64,000 bases of DNA from Thermodesulfobacteriota bacterium (GCA_040753795.1 JBFMDX010000002.1:62001-126000), one strand, 5' to 3'. Shown: positions 27,503 to 39,299, numbered from the stretch's first letter. Program-made: numbers and translations. Notes: a model not told the origin generated them from the sequence alone.

Positions 27503-28156
27503 TTACTGCTGGCCAGCCGCTTGAGACTGACCACCGGCTTCCGGTCTGGCGGGGACGGGTGTTTCCTTCTTATTCAGTTCAACAAAAAGATCGGCGACAC
27601 TCCCCTTGGCGAGGATCTCGTCAAACTGGGAGCGGTAGCTTTTAATAAAACTGACGCCTTCGATTTCCACATCGTAGACCTGCCACCGGCCTTCGGCGGA
27701 ATAAAACCGGTACACCACTTTGATCACATCATTTTTGGTTTTCAAAAGGGTGGGCACAAACACCTTGTCGCCTTCTTCCGTAGCTGCTTCATAGGTTATG
27801 GTCAAATCGGAATAAAGCGATGTCTTATCCAGATATGAATTTTTGAGGCGCGTCACAAACAGGTCCACAAACCGGTCCCGTTCTTCCGGCGACAATCGGG
27901 CCCAGTTTTCCTTGCCCAGGGAAAGTTTGGCCATGAGCGGGAAATTAATGACCGGGTTGACGACATCCATGATCTGTTTTCTCTTGTCCGTTTCCGCCAG
28001 GCCTGTCTGTTCCAGAATGGCCAGAATGGCGTCGGTTCTGGTTTTCAGCAGGGTGACGACTTCGGCGGTACGGTCTCCGGCCTGGGCCGAGTAAGACAGG
28101 ATGACGAACACCATCGCTATCAAGACGACCGCGACGGCACCATATCGCTTCTTCAT
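27503..28156 (-). CDS. mlaC: Phospholipid-transport periplasmic binding protein MlaC
   Basis: A 217-residue MlaC from the ATG at 28156, with a GGGAG site before it. The signal peptide (AVAVVLIAMVFVILSYSAQA) is followed by the MlaC domain: INFPLMAKLSLGKENWARLS, RDRFVDLFVTRLKNSYLDKT, KNDVIKVVYRFYSAEGRWQV and YDVEIEGVSFIKSYRSQFDE. A Pro/Glu/Gln-rich C-terminal tail of about 25 residues (PVPARPEAGGQSQAAGQQ) is extra. It carries phospholipid across the periplasm in the Mla pathway. mlaA ends 4 bp upstream; MlaFEDB are not in the window. Confidence 0.92.
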   Translation of the reverse strand: MKKRYGAVAVVLIAMVFVILSYSAQAGDRTAEVVTLLKTRTDAILAILEQTGLAETDKRKQIMDVVNPVINFPLMAKLSLGKENWARLSPEERDRFVDLFVTRLKNSYLDKTSLYSDLTITYEAATEEGDKVFVPTLLKTKNDVIKVVYRFYSAEGRWQVYDVEIEGVSFIKSYRSQFDEILAKGSVADLFVELNKKETPVPARPEAGGQSQAAGQQ

Positions 28157-28160
28157 TTTA

Positions 28161-29033
28161 CTACTCCCTGATATTTTTGTTCCTGTTGCTCTCATAGGAA
28201 TCCCGAAGAAGAATATATAGATCCAGGGAGTCCTGGGTCAAGGCCTCGTATTGGCCGATCCGGAGAGAGGTCCCGTTGACCATATTCACCGTGGTTATCG
28301 CCGCTCTTGCTTCGGAATCTTCAATATAATGAACCGGGTTCAGGAACCAGTCGGCGACTTTGCCGCAGGCGTCCCGGACATTGGAGGGGCCGAACAGGGG
28401 CAGGACGACATGAAATCCGCCGCCCATACCGAAATTGCCCAGGGTCTGCCCGAAATCCTCATCATAAACAGGCAGATCCATCCAATTGGAGGCGGGATCC
28501 CAAAACCCGGCGATCCCCGCCGTGGTATTCACAACAAACCGCGCGGTCTCCGCTCCGGCTCTTTGCAATTTAAACTGAAGCAGGTTATTGACCAGCCTGA
28601 CCGGAAATCCCAGGTTGACAAAAAACCGGCCGATGCTCACCCGGATTGGTTCCGGCAGCACGAATTTGTATCCGCGGGCTATCGGTTTTAGCACCCAGTA
28701 ATAAAGCCGGTCATTGACCGTGGTCATGACCCGGTTATATCCGGCCAAAGGATCAAAGACCTCTTCCCCGACGGCTTTTTCAAATTCGTCAAAGTCGCTG
28801 AATTCATCATCTCCGGCGCTTTCGGCAAAGTCGCTTCCGTCATCGACCGCCGCGGCGGTGGTCTGTCCCTGATCATCCGCCACTGTCAGATTCGAAGAGA
28901 ACCCGGCGGCCATTCCGGGGGTATCGGCCGCGACCGTCGAAAACGGGCTCATGCCCGCAAGTACTATCGCCATCAGCAGGACCGCCCCGAAACTTTTTGT
29001 CTGTCGCCCACTGTTCTGATTTGTATTCATCAT
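28161..29033 (-). CDS. mlaA: Outer-membrane phospholipid-removal protein MlaA (VacJ)
   Basis: A 290-residue protein with signal peptide FGAVLLMAIVLAGMSPFSTVAA but no lipobox Cys, so unlike E. coli MlaA it is probably not a lipoprotein. An acidic linker (SDFAESAGDDEFSDFDEFEK) precedes the MlaA domain: FDPLAGYNRVMTTVNDRLYY, IRVSIGRFFVNLGFPVRLVN, RFVVNTTAGIAGFWDPASNW, DFGQTLGNFGMGGG and YVVLPLFGPSN-type VVLPLFGPSNVRDACG. The family removes misplaced outer-leaflet phospholipid and passes it to MlaC, encoded next. It is divergent from the pyruvate oxidoreductase gene. Confidence 0.92.
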   Translation of the reverse strand: MMNTNQNSGRQTKSFGAVLLMAIVLAGMSPFSTVAADTPGMAAGFSSNLTVADDQGQTTAAAVDDGSDFAESAGDDEFSDFDEFEKAVGEEVFDPLAGYNRVMTTVNDRLYYWVLKPIARGYKFVLPEPIRVSIGRFFVNLGFPVRLVNNLLQFKLQRAGAETARFVVNTTAGIAGFWDPASNWMDLPVYDEDFGQTLGNFGMGGGFHVVLPLFGPSNVRDACGKVADWFLNPVHYIEDSEARAAITTVNMVNGTSLRIGQYEALTQDSLDLYILLRDSYESNRNKNIRE

Positions 29034-29218
29034 TACTGGCTAATATTTTTTTAAAAAGTCATGAGCCGAATTCGCGGTGGCCTTTATCCGGATCAACCCC
29101 CATGAGTCGTCCCGTTTCAACCGGAACATCAAAATACACAGTCCGGGATGAAAAATCAAGGCCGCCTGTTTTGTCCTGCTGCGTCTCCATTAAGAAGGCG
29201 GGGAAGGCAACTTTTTGA

Positions 29219-29247
29219 TTTACATTCTATTTTTATTTGGGTATAAA
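29219..29247 (+). promoter_or_regulatory. Promoter of the pyruvate:ferredoxin oxidoreductase gene
   Basis: -35 TTTACA (29219-29224, 5/6), a 17-bp spacer and -10 TATAAA (29242-29247, 5/6). The start near 29254 gives a leader of about 69 nt. The ribosome-binding site lies inside a perfect palindrome AGGAGCTCCT (29313-29322) that abuts the ATG and could pair with itself. Confidence 0.7.
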
Positions 29248-29313
29248 AAAAATCTGCGCCTTGAATGTTCTTTGTTTCCCTTAACCGAAACCTTTGATTT
29301 CATTAGATTTTAA

Positions 29314-32847
<3,534 letters not shown>

Positions 32848-33005
32848 GTCTCGGCCGGCAAAGCGTGGACGGTACCAGCGGATCAACGCCATGGCCGGCA
32901 GTGACTTTTTTCGCGACTGATCGCTTTCGGGATTCAGCCAACGCCTCCGCTGAAATCGCATAAACTCGGCCTGACGGCCTTAATCAGTGGCATCCGGGAG
33001 CGCAG
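32848..33005 (+). other. Gap with a decayed duplicate of the nifJ 3' end
   Basis: Bases 32870-32899 repeat 32791-32820 with a few mismatches (shared CGGTACCAGCG and GCCATGGCCGGC), offset 79 bp. Read in frame from 32870 it encodes RYQRINAMAGSDFFRD followed by TGA (32918-32920), clearly related to the real C-terminal [12 protein letters not shown]. No gene or clear terminator follows before the first large palindrome at 33006. Confidence 0.5.
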
Positions 33006-33170
33006 AAAGTATATTTTGTTCGCTCCCCCGAGCATTTTGGGCGGGAGCAACGTCCTTCGCTGAATTTCTCGAACTCGGGCTTCGCCCTCAAACAGCGAGA
33101 AATTCTTGACGCGAAGGACGTTGCTCCCTTGTTTCCCAAAATGCTCGAAGGTCGCTCACAAAAATACTTT
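33006..33170. repeat. Large imperfect palindrome, copy 1
   Basis: About 165 bp forming a long hairpin/cruciform. Outer arms pair AAAGTAT... with ...ATACTTT, the middle arms carry GAGCATTTTGGG / CCCAAAATGCTC and GGGAGCAACGTCCTTCGC / GCGAAGGACGTTGCTCCC-like blocks. The centre (33079-33110) is a 32-nt segment identical, in reverse complement, to the centre of copy 2 and itself folds around GGGCTTCGCCC. No transposase is encoded. It probably belongs to a non-autonomous repeat family. Confidence 0.7.
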
Positions 33171-33285
33171 TTCCGCCGCCATCTGATATTGACTATTCTT
33201 TCTCAAGCCGGACCTGTTCAATCTCTCTATTGCCCTGATTTTCATTGTGCCGGATGCTGGTTGAATTAAATCCACAGGGTTTTAA

Positions 33286-33582
33286 ATGTATTGGAAAAAT
33301 CAAGAGACGATCGTTTTTTATATTGTTGCGTTCGTGGTATTTATTATTCACCTCTGCTCCACAAATGCTTATTTTGTCGTCAGCAATATCCCGTGGCCTT
33401 AGACTTTATTGATGATTGCCTTTAATTTTCTTATGTTTGTCGGGTTAGTCGCTTATACTAAATGGTGCTGGAAGGATAAGGCGGTCGCAACAAGTCTTTA
33501 CCGGATTTTTAAAATATATTTTGTGCTACTGATTTTTACGGCTGTTTTCATCGTGCGCTTAAAATCAGCAGGTAGACTATAA
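33286..33582 (+). pseudogene. Small three-helix membrane protein gene interrupted by one in-frame TAG
   Basis: An ATG at 33286 opens a frame of 98 codons whose only interruption is TAG at 33400-33402; it ends at TAA 33580-33582. Before the TAG: MYWKNQETIVFYIVAFVV... ending FVVSNIPWP (38 codons). After it: TLLMIAFNFLMFVGLVAY, a basic loop with KWCWKDK, and IYFVLLIFTAVFIVRLKSAG (59 codons). Three hydrophobic helices are evident, one before and two after the stop. The sequence is far more AT-rich than its neighbours and is bounded by two large palindromes. Either a recent nonsense pseudogene or an amber/pyrrolysine readthrough gene. Family not recognised. Confidence 0.6.
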
Positions 33583-33630
33583 TTAGCGCATAGCCGCCAA
33601 GTTCAAAAAAAGGTACTCAGGGCAAGTACG

Positions 33631-33803
33631 TTTTGAGAAAGTCCTTTGTGAGCGATCTTGATTATTTTGGGGAGAAAGCGCGAGCGACGCTGGCGTTAAA
33701 ATTTTCTCGCTGTTTGAGGGCGAAGCCCGAGTTCGAGAAAATTAGCCAGGGGAGAGAAGCGCGCCCAAAATAATCAGGGAGCGAACAAACGGCTTTCTCA
33801 AAA
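33631..33803. repeat. Large imperfect palindrome, copy 2 (inverted relative to copy 1)
   Basis: About 173 bp: outer arms TTTTGAGAAAG (33631-33641) / CTTTCTCAAAA (33793-33803), inner arms GATTATTTTGGG / CCCAAAATAATC, and the same 32-nt centre as copy 1 in reverse orientation (about 33704-33735). The stem sequences between end and centre differ from copy 1 but stay self-complementary. It ends about 17-29 bp before the start of the Fe-S protein gene and so covers its upstream region. Confidence 0.7.
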
Positions 33804-33819
33804 TATTTACCCAAGGGGG

Positions 33820-35010
33820 ATGGTTGATAGCATGCAACCGTTGGATCTACGAAAAACCCTCAACTGGGACGCCTGCGTCGAATGCGGGGAGTGTCTGGTC
33901 AATTGCCGGTATATTGACTTTACTCGGGACGAGGCCGTCCGGGAAATCAAAAAGGTCAACCGGGGGGACACCTCCGGCATTCTGGAAAAATGCGTCAGCT
34001 GCTACGCCTGCGATGCCTTCTGCCCCAACGACGCCCACCCTTACGAACGGATCATCTCCGGCTGGGACGAACGCAACAAGCAGCAGGGACTGCCCATGCG
34101 GGCCGCTTACCTGATGCCCGGCCGCCGACCCAATTTCCGGGAGGACATCCCTTTTTACGCCAGCGAAAAAGAAATCCTCAACAAATGGAACCAACCCGAT
34201 CCCCCGGCCCAAACCGTTCTTTACCCCGGCTGCAACCTCCTGGCCATGCCTTTTCTGGCGACGGGGAAAATCTTCGACCTGCTGCCGGTCTGGGGAAACT
34301 TCGATCTGTGCTGCGGTGAGATGTTCTTCCGCACCGGCAATCTGGACAAAACGCGAGAGATCGCGAAAAAACTGACGGAATTTTACCGGGACAAGCCGGT
34401 CCGGGAAATGGTTTTCATCTGCCCGGCCTGCTTCAACATGTTTACCAATGTTCTGCCGAAGCAGTTCGGGGCTGAGTTCGACTTCAAGACCACTTTTCTG
34501 ACCGACTGGCTGACGGCGGCGCTGGCTGACGGCCGCCTGTCTATCACCCGGCCCCTGACCGGCAGCGTGGTCATGCACGACTCCTGTCATGCCCGGGTTT
34601 TAGGCGGCGCATTCATGGAGTCCCAGCGTGCCATCTTAAAGCGCCTGGGGCTGACCGTTCATGAAACACCGCAAAACAGACAGCACGGGCTGTGCTGCGG
34701 CATGGCCGCCGGCGCCAACAGGTTTTCCGTGGTCGATCTGGTCAAAAACGCCCTGCGACAGTTGCTGACCCTGGACCGGGCCGAGGGAGATGCCGCCGCC
34801 ATTTACTGCACCGGCTGTCTGCTCATGCTAAGCTGCGTCCGGCCATTGGCTCCCTTCGGCAAACCGCTGGTTCACCCGCTGGAATACATCCGCCGGGCCA
34901 TGGGCGAATCTGTTCCCCGGCGAAACATTCCCCGGGCCCTGTCCATCACCGCCGGGATTCTCTCCCACAGCCTGCCATGGTATTTCAGCCGGAAAACATT
35001 CCGTCCTTAG
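33820..35010 (+). CDS. Fe-S oxidoreductase with ferredoxin and two CCG domains
   Basis: A 396-residue protein. The N-terminal 4Fe-4S pair is CVECGECLVNC and CVSCYACDAFCP. Two CCG (heterodisulfide-reductase-type) domains follow: YPGCNLL ... LCCGEMF ... CPACFNM and HDSCHAR ... GLCCGMAAG ... CTGCLLML. This is the layout of GlcF/LutA/HdrB-like subunits that pass electrons from an FAD-linked dehydrogenase. The ATG at 33820 abuts the AAGGGGG site, so the next ATG at 33832 is equally possible. No partner flavoprotein is adjacent; the GlcD-type gene at 15536 is the only one seen. The large palindrome just upstream may influence its expression. Confidence 0.85.
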   Translation: MVDSMQPLDLRKTLNWDACVECGECLVNCRYIDFTRDEAVREIKKVNRGDTSGILEKCVSCYACDAFCPNDAHPYERIISGWDERNKQQGLPMRAAYLMPGRRPNFREDIPFYASEKEILNKWNQPDPPAQTVLYPGCNLLAMPFLATGKIFDLLPVWGNFDLCCGEMFFRTGNLDKTREIAKKLTEFYRDKPVREMVFICPACFNMFTNVLPKQFGAEFDFKTTFLTDWLTAALADGRLSITRPLTGSVVMHDSCHARVLGGAFMESQRAILKRLGLTVHETPQNRQHGLCCGMAAGANRFSVVDLVKNALRQLLTLDRAEGDAAAIYCTGCLLMLSCVRPLAPFGKPLVHPLEYIRRAMGESVPRRNIPRALSITAGILSHSLPWYFSRKTFRP

Positions 35011-35021
35011 AATGACACGTG

Positions 35022-35774
35022 CTACGGTTTTTCCTTCCAGACCAGCCGCATCTGATTGAGTTTCAAATCCATCGTGTTGTCCATGATATGCAGATTGGGT
35101 ATCTCTTCCGCCCCGTCCCCCTCCAGAGAGACGTTCGCCAGAACCTGCTCTTTAAACGGAATCGTCAACTCCGTTTTCAGGGGAATCTCTGCGGAAAAAA
35201 CGGTACTGATCGGAATTTCGAAGGTGTCTTTGATCTCAACGCTTACGGGTGATTTCAGGGCCAGTTGAAAATCCTCCTTGACCACCACCTGCTGATCGAC
35301 CGGAATGGTCGCTTTAACCGGAATATATCCCTTGATGGGAACAGCGATCGGAACCCCCAGTATCGTGGTTTTAATGACCGTATCCACAAAAACCTCCGTT
35401 TCAATGGGAATGTCCGACTTGAAGGGGACGGTCATGTAAACCGGGATGGTGGTATTCAGCTCAACCGGAACATCCAGCGTTTTGTTGAAGGGAATGGAGA
35501 AATGCTGCTTAAAAGGGATTGTTACGGAAATAGTATCATTGAGCGGCACGCGCAACAACTGGTCAATCTTGGCGACCACCGGGAAAGAAGCCGCCATCCG
35601 GGCTTTCAGGTCCTGCTGCCCCAGGGCTACTCTCAAACTGATCCTGTCTAAAGGGTCATAGGCCAGGAACAGGTACGCCAACCCCGCTACAATCACTACC
35701 ATGCCGAACGCAAGGCCGCCCAAAGCGACAAGAAGCCCGCGACCTGCCCTGATCGTGATATGATACTCCCGCAT
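35022..35774 (-). CDS. Membrane-anchored repetitive beta protein of unknown function
   Basis: A 250-residue protein with one N-terminal transmembrane segment (LLVALGGLAFGMVVIVAGLA, about 14-36). The rest is a striking run of short beta-like units of about 8-12 residues built on (I/V)P(F/V/I)K/N: VTIPFKQHFSIPFNKTLDVP, VELNTTIPVYMTVPFKSDIP, IAVPIKGYIPVKATIPVDQQ, EIPLKTELTIPFKEQV. This periodicity suggests an elongated beta structure on the outer face of the inner membrane. No catalytic motif is visible and I do not recognise a named family. It follows uspA by 32 bp and is convergent with the Fe-S gene. Confidence 0.65.
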   Translation of the reverse strand: MREYHITIRAGRGLLVALGGLAFGMVVIVAGLAYLFLAYDPLDRISLRVALGQQDLKARMAASFPVVAKIDQLLRVPLNDTISVTIPFKQHFSIPFNKTLDVPVELNTTIPVYMTVPFKSDIPIETEVFVDTVIKTTILGVPIAVPIKGYIPVKATIPVDQQVVVKEDFQLALKSPVSVEIKDTFEIPISTVFSAEIPLKTELTIPFKEQVLANVSLEGDGAEEIPNLHIMDNTMDLKLNQMRLVWKEKP

Positions 35775-35806
35775 GTCGCTGTTCCGATCGACAGGAAAAG
35801 GTCGCG

Positions 35807-36340
35807 TTATTTCTTGGGTGTGGGAATCACCAGAACCGGGATCCGGCTTTTCTTTAAAACGCTTTTGGTCGTGGAACCCATGACCGCCTCCGCCAAGACA
35901 TTATATTTGCCGTGGCCCATGACGATCAGGTCACAGTCGTATTTTTTTACCGCCGCGAAAATTTCTCCAACCGGGTCGCCTTTTTTGACGATGATTTCAT
36001 CCGCCGGGATGTCATGCTGCTGGAGTTGCCGCTTGACGTCCTCGATGCCTCCCCCCAGGGTGTCCCGGACGATATCCGCTTCCCGGCGTTTGCCGATAAG
36101 AATATCCCGGGCGCTCTGGGCATGTTCGTCATGCTGTTCATCAAGCTCCCTCATTTTTTCGCTGCCGAGAAATACGGACAGCATGTTTCTCGTGTTCTGG
36201 GGCGGATCGTCCCCCATGACATGAAGAATGACAATGCCCGCGTTGCAAAAAGCGGCGACGCTGGACGCGTATTGAAAGGAATAACGGGCATGCTCGGAAA
36301 GATCGGTGGGGAAAAGGATCTTTTTAAATTTCGTGATCAC
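35807..36340 (-). CDS. Universal stress protein UspA family
   Basis: A 177-residue single-domain Usp. It starts FKKILFPTDLSEHARYSFQY, with the usual Asp after the first strand, and ends with the nucleotide-binding signature VMGHGKYNVLAEAVMGSTTK (GxxGx9G[ST]) followed by KSRIPVLVIPTPKK. The signature indicates an ATP-binding Usp. It lies 53 bp after the TRAP binding-protein gene on the same strand; Usp genes beside TRAP genes are known, and some sense the state of the transporter, so a functional link is plausible. Confidence 0.88.
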   Translation of the reverse strand: MITKFKKILFPTDLSEHARYSFQYASSVAAFCNAGIVILHVMGDDPPQNTRNMLSVFLGSEKMRELDEQHDEHAQSARDILIGKRREADIVRDTLGGGIEDVKRQLQQHDIPADEIIVKKGDPVGEIFAAVKKYDCDLIVMGHGKYNVLAEAVMGSTTKSVLKKSRIPVLVIPTPKK

Positions 36341-36393
36341 AGTTGACGCTCCTCACTGTTTTTATTGGTTTAATAAATAACGCTATGACGTTT

Positions 36394-37785
36394 TTATTTT
36401 TTGTGCGCTCTGTACTCTTCCAGCGCTTTCAGCACCTGATCCATGAGTTCCTTGGAAAAGGCCTGGCCGGCAAGTTTTTCACGTGTTTTGATGCCGGCCT
36501 TCCGGATCGTCTCCATATCTTCAGGAGACAGGGTCACGGGCTTTATGTTGCATTTTTGTTCAAAGGCCGCCAGGCTCTTTTCCTCATAGGCACGGCTCTG
36601 TTTCCTCCACTCATCTTCCAGGGTATTGACCTCATAAACGAGCATTTCCTGAATATTCAGCGCAAATGTTTCGGACACGTTAAACTGCTTGCGCAGCCTG
36701 TCTTTCGTATTGATGCTGACCAGCGCGGCGCCGGGGGAATACAGCAGCGGCTGCTTGACATAATAATTCACGTATTGATATGCCTGCATGCCGAGCATCC
36801 ATGCCGCGGGCGCCAGATTGGTATCGGCCAGCCCGGTGCTCATGGCCGAGACGATTTCAGGGACGGCCACGGGCGTCGCGTCAATTCCGAGTTCGCCCAG
36901 AAAAGTGGTTTCCATGGTGCCGAACCAGGTCAGCACCTTCTGCTTTTTAATGTCGGCCAGGCTTGAAATCTTGTTTTTGGAAAACAGATAAAAATTACCG
37001 GTATCGATAAGGGATGACAGGATATAGCCCCGTTTCTCGCAGGCGCTGTCGAGTTCTTTTCTGAATTTTTTGGTAATGTAATCCACCTCATCGTAGTTGT
37101 TGAAAAGCCCTGGCAGAAGCAGCACGGACGTTTCCGGCGACGCCGCCAGGATACCCAGGGCGGTACAGCCGCAGGAGTCGATCTGGCCGATATCCATCTT
37201 TCGCAGAATATCGGTATCTTCACCCATGACACCGCCGCTGTATATTTTCATTACCACCTTGCCCCCGCTCAGCCTGTCGATCTGGGGGATGAGAACTTTT
37301 TCCGGCAGATTCAGCCAGGGCGTGCCGGTCGGAGCCAGGGTGGCAATGGTTATCGTCATTTTCTCGCCGTCGGGAATGACCGAGGCGCCCGCCTTCCAGA
37401 CCATTTCCCTGACCTCTTCCCAGTTCATGTGGGGAGCAAGCAGTGCTTCCACGCGTTTGGGGACTTCCTGTAAAATATACCGTGAAGTCCTGATACTATT
37501 CAGGATGGAAAGGAGGGCTTTTTGTGTGGAAGCGTCTTTCAACTCCTCCTTGGTTATGGCGCCTTTGTTCACCATCTCTTTCAGCGTTACCTGCTTCTGT
37601 TTCAGGGCCGGGCTGAACTCCTCGCCGGTGAGCAGCGCTTTGATGCTTTCATTTAAGACCCCCCGGGCATCTTCCTTGGAAAGATCCGCACCGAAAGCAC
37701 TTGCTGCGAGAGCGATTATCATACAGAACGCAACAGCGAGTGATAAGGCTTTTTTTCCGGATGGTTGGCGTGATGCATCACCCAT
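36394..37785 (-). CDS. TRAP transporter substrate-binding protein DctP with extra N-terminal helical domain
   Basis: A 463-residue protein, about 120 longer than usual DctP. A signal peptide (LAVAFCMIIALAASAFGADL) is followed by a helical domain of about 110 residues (KQKQVTLKEMVNKGAITKEE, RYILQEVPKRVEALLAPHMN) absent from standard DctP. The DctP fold begins about residue 140 (MTITIATLAPTGTPWLNLPE) with YSGGVMGEDTDILRKMDIGQ and LLLPGLFNNYDEVDYITKKF. No DctQ/DctM gene lies nearby, so it is an orphan or shares a permease. An AAAGGAGA site precedes the start. The second DctP in this window (55550) is related but has no extension. Confidence 0.85.
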   Translation of the reverse strand: MGDASRQPSGKKALSLAVAFCMIIALAASAFGADLSKEDARGVLNESIKALLTGEEFSPALKQKQVTLKEMVNKGAITKEELKDASTQKALLSILNSIRTSRYILQEVPKRVEALLAPHMNWEEVREMVWKAGASVIPDGEKMTITIATLAPTGTPWLNLPEKVLIPQIDRLSGGKVVMKIYSGGVMGEDTDILRKMDIGQIDSCGCTALGILAASPETSVLLLPGLFNNYDEVDYITKKFRKELDSACEKRGYILSSLIDTGNFYLFSKNKISSLADIKKQKVLTWFGTMETTFLGELGIDATPVAVPEIVSAMSTGLADTNLAPAAWMLGMQAYQYVNYYVKQPLLYSPGAALVSINTKDRLRKQFNVSETFALNIQEMLVYEVNTLEDEWRKQSRAYEEKSLAAFEQKCNIKPVTLSPEDMETIRKAGIKTREKLAGQAFSKELMDQVLKALEEYRAHKK

Positions 37786-37997
37786 GGTAATCTCCTTTCT
37801 GGTATATACTATTTGCGCATCCCTTTTGCGGCGAACGGTGGATATGATCGTTCCGGTTCAGGCCAGCCAGGTGCGTGTTTCATCAATCCCCTGTATTATG
37901 GATTTTGTCTGTATCATGTTTGCGGTTTGTTGTCAAAACACCGATTCGGGCAAATTGTGCAGCCATGCGCGGCAGCAATAAAACGCACTGTTTTTAT

Positions 37998-39299
37998 TTA
38001 TAATACAGGTCTCCGGACCGAAAACACGATAACCGCCGCGATCAAATCAAGGCCGATAAATATACCGTAAGCTCTGTTATAGGAACCGGTCAGGTCAAAG
38101 CTCGCTCCGGCAATGATGTAACCTGCCATCTGCATGACCAGAAAAACAGCCATGAACCGGAACACCGCGGTGAACGACTCTCTTCCAAACAGATCCGCTA
38201 CGATAATGGGATAGGTTGCCATTACCCCTCCCATGGCAAAGCCGAACAGGAGAATAAACACGCCGATCGCCACGGCCGAATGCGCCGCCAGTGCCGCCAC
38301 CAGACCGACGGCGTTGGCGATCATGATGGCCGAAACCACCCGGGTCGGGTTGATGGAGTCGCACAGGACCCCCCAGATATATTTTCCGACTGCCCCGACA
38401 AACGCCGTCACGGTCATTAAAATCATGGCGGTTGAATCGGAGAACCCCACATCCACAAATCTTGGTTTTAACTGGGACATGACGCCGACCACCCCCATCA
38501 TGGCCATGGCATAGGCCAGTCCCAGCTGCCAGAACGCCGGAACCCGGATCAACCGAGCCAGGGTCCAGTAAGTCTGTCTGTTGCGGCCGCCATCGGCCGG
38601 GAGTGGAACCGCGCCGGTTACGCCGACGGCAGATGGCGGCGGATCGGGGTAGCTATACTTACCCGCTGAGGCCGGGTCACTGCTCCCCCCATCCGGGAAT
38701 AAACCGCGTTTTTCGGGCCAGTCTACCACTACCAGCCAGAACAGGGGGGCCAAGGCGATAACCATCGCTCCAAGACAAACGGATGCACCGGTCATCCCCA
38801 TCCGGAAAATCAGCGCCATGGCGATAATCGGCAGAACCGCCCCGGAAAAGGAGATGCCCGAGGTGGCAATACCCAGGGCCGCACCTTTTTTTTTGATGAA
38901 CCAGTTGTTGACGGCTGAATTGGCGACGATGCCGCCATAGGCATAATTACCGAAAAACAGCAGCACATAAAAAAAATAGAACAGCCCCAGGCTGGATGTC
39001 TGAAAAAGCAGAATAAAAGCGACACCGCCGAGCAGTGATCCAGCCATCATCAGCTTTTTGATGCCCAGCCGCATGATCAGTGTGCCGTAAATGAACTGTC
39101 CCAGAAATCCAAACGGCGTACTGATGACCAGCGCCATGTTCACCTGGGTCCGGGTCCAGCCGTGGGCCTGGCAGAGGGGCTCCAGAAAGGCGTTAAAGGC
39201 GTAAAACCCCGTGCCGGTAGACATGAAATTGGCGATAAACGCTACTGCTACAATATACCATCCATAAAATATCGGCTCCGGACCGGATGACTCGCGCAT
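37998..39299 (-). CDS. Major facilitator superfamily transporter, oxalate/formate antiporter-like
   Basis: A 433-residue, 12-helix MFS carrier. It begins FYGWYIVAVAFIANFMSTGT, then FNAFLEPLCQAHGWTRTQVN, typical of the OFA/monocarboxylate-porter branch. A central cytoplasmic loop (DGGSSDPASAGKYSYPDPPP, residues about 190-225) splits the two halves; the second half has QLGLAYAMAMMGVVGVMSQL and GVLCDSINPTRVVSAIMIAN. It probably moves small organic acids. It starts immediately after the stop of the SDR gene, so the two are co-transcribed. Confidence 0.85.
   Translation of the reverse strand: MRESSGPEPIFYGWYIVAVAFIANFMSTGTGFYAFNAFLEPLCQAHGWTRTQVNMALVISTPFGFLGQFIYGTLIMRLGIKKLMMAGSLLGGVAFILLFQTSSLGLFYFFYVLLFFGNYAYGGIVANSAVNNWFIKKKGAALGIATSGISFSGAVLPIIAMALIFRMGMTGASVCLGAMVIALAPLFWLVVVDWPEKRGLFPDGGSSDPASAGKYSYPDPPPSAVGVTGAVPLPADGGRNRQTYWTLARLIRVPAFWQLGLAYAMAMMGVVGVMSQLKPRFVDVGFSDSTAMILMTVTAFVGAVGKYIWGVLCDSINPTRVVSAIMIANAVGLVAALAAHSAVAIGVFILLFGFAMGGVMATYPIIVADLFGRESFTAVFRFMAVFLVMQMAGYIIAGASFDLTGSYNRAYGIFIGLDLIAAVIVFSVRRPVL

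Noticed and set aside
28997-29218. Plus-strand frame of 73 codons between mlaA and nifJ
   Set aside because: It begins inside mlaA on the opposite strand and runs through the promoter region without a ribosome-binding site or family match.
36394-39299. Orphan DctP and the MFS carrier as one transporter
   Set aside because: MFS carriers do not use DctP proteins and the genes are 212 bp apart; no DctQM is encoded nearby.
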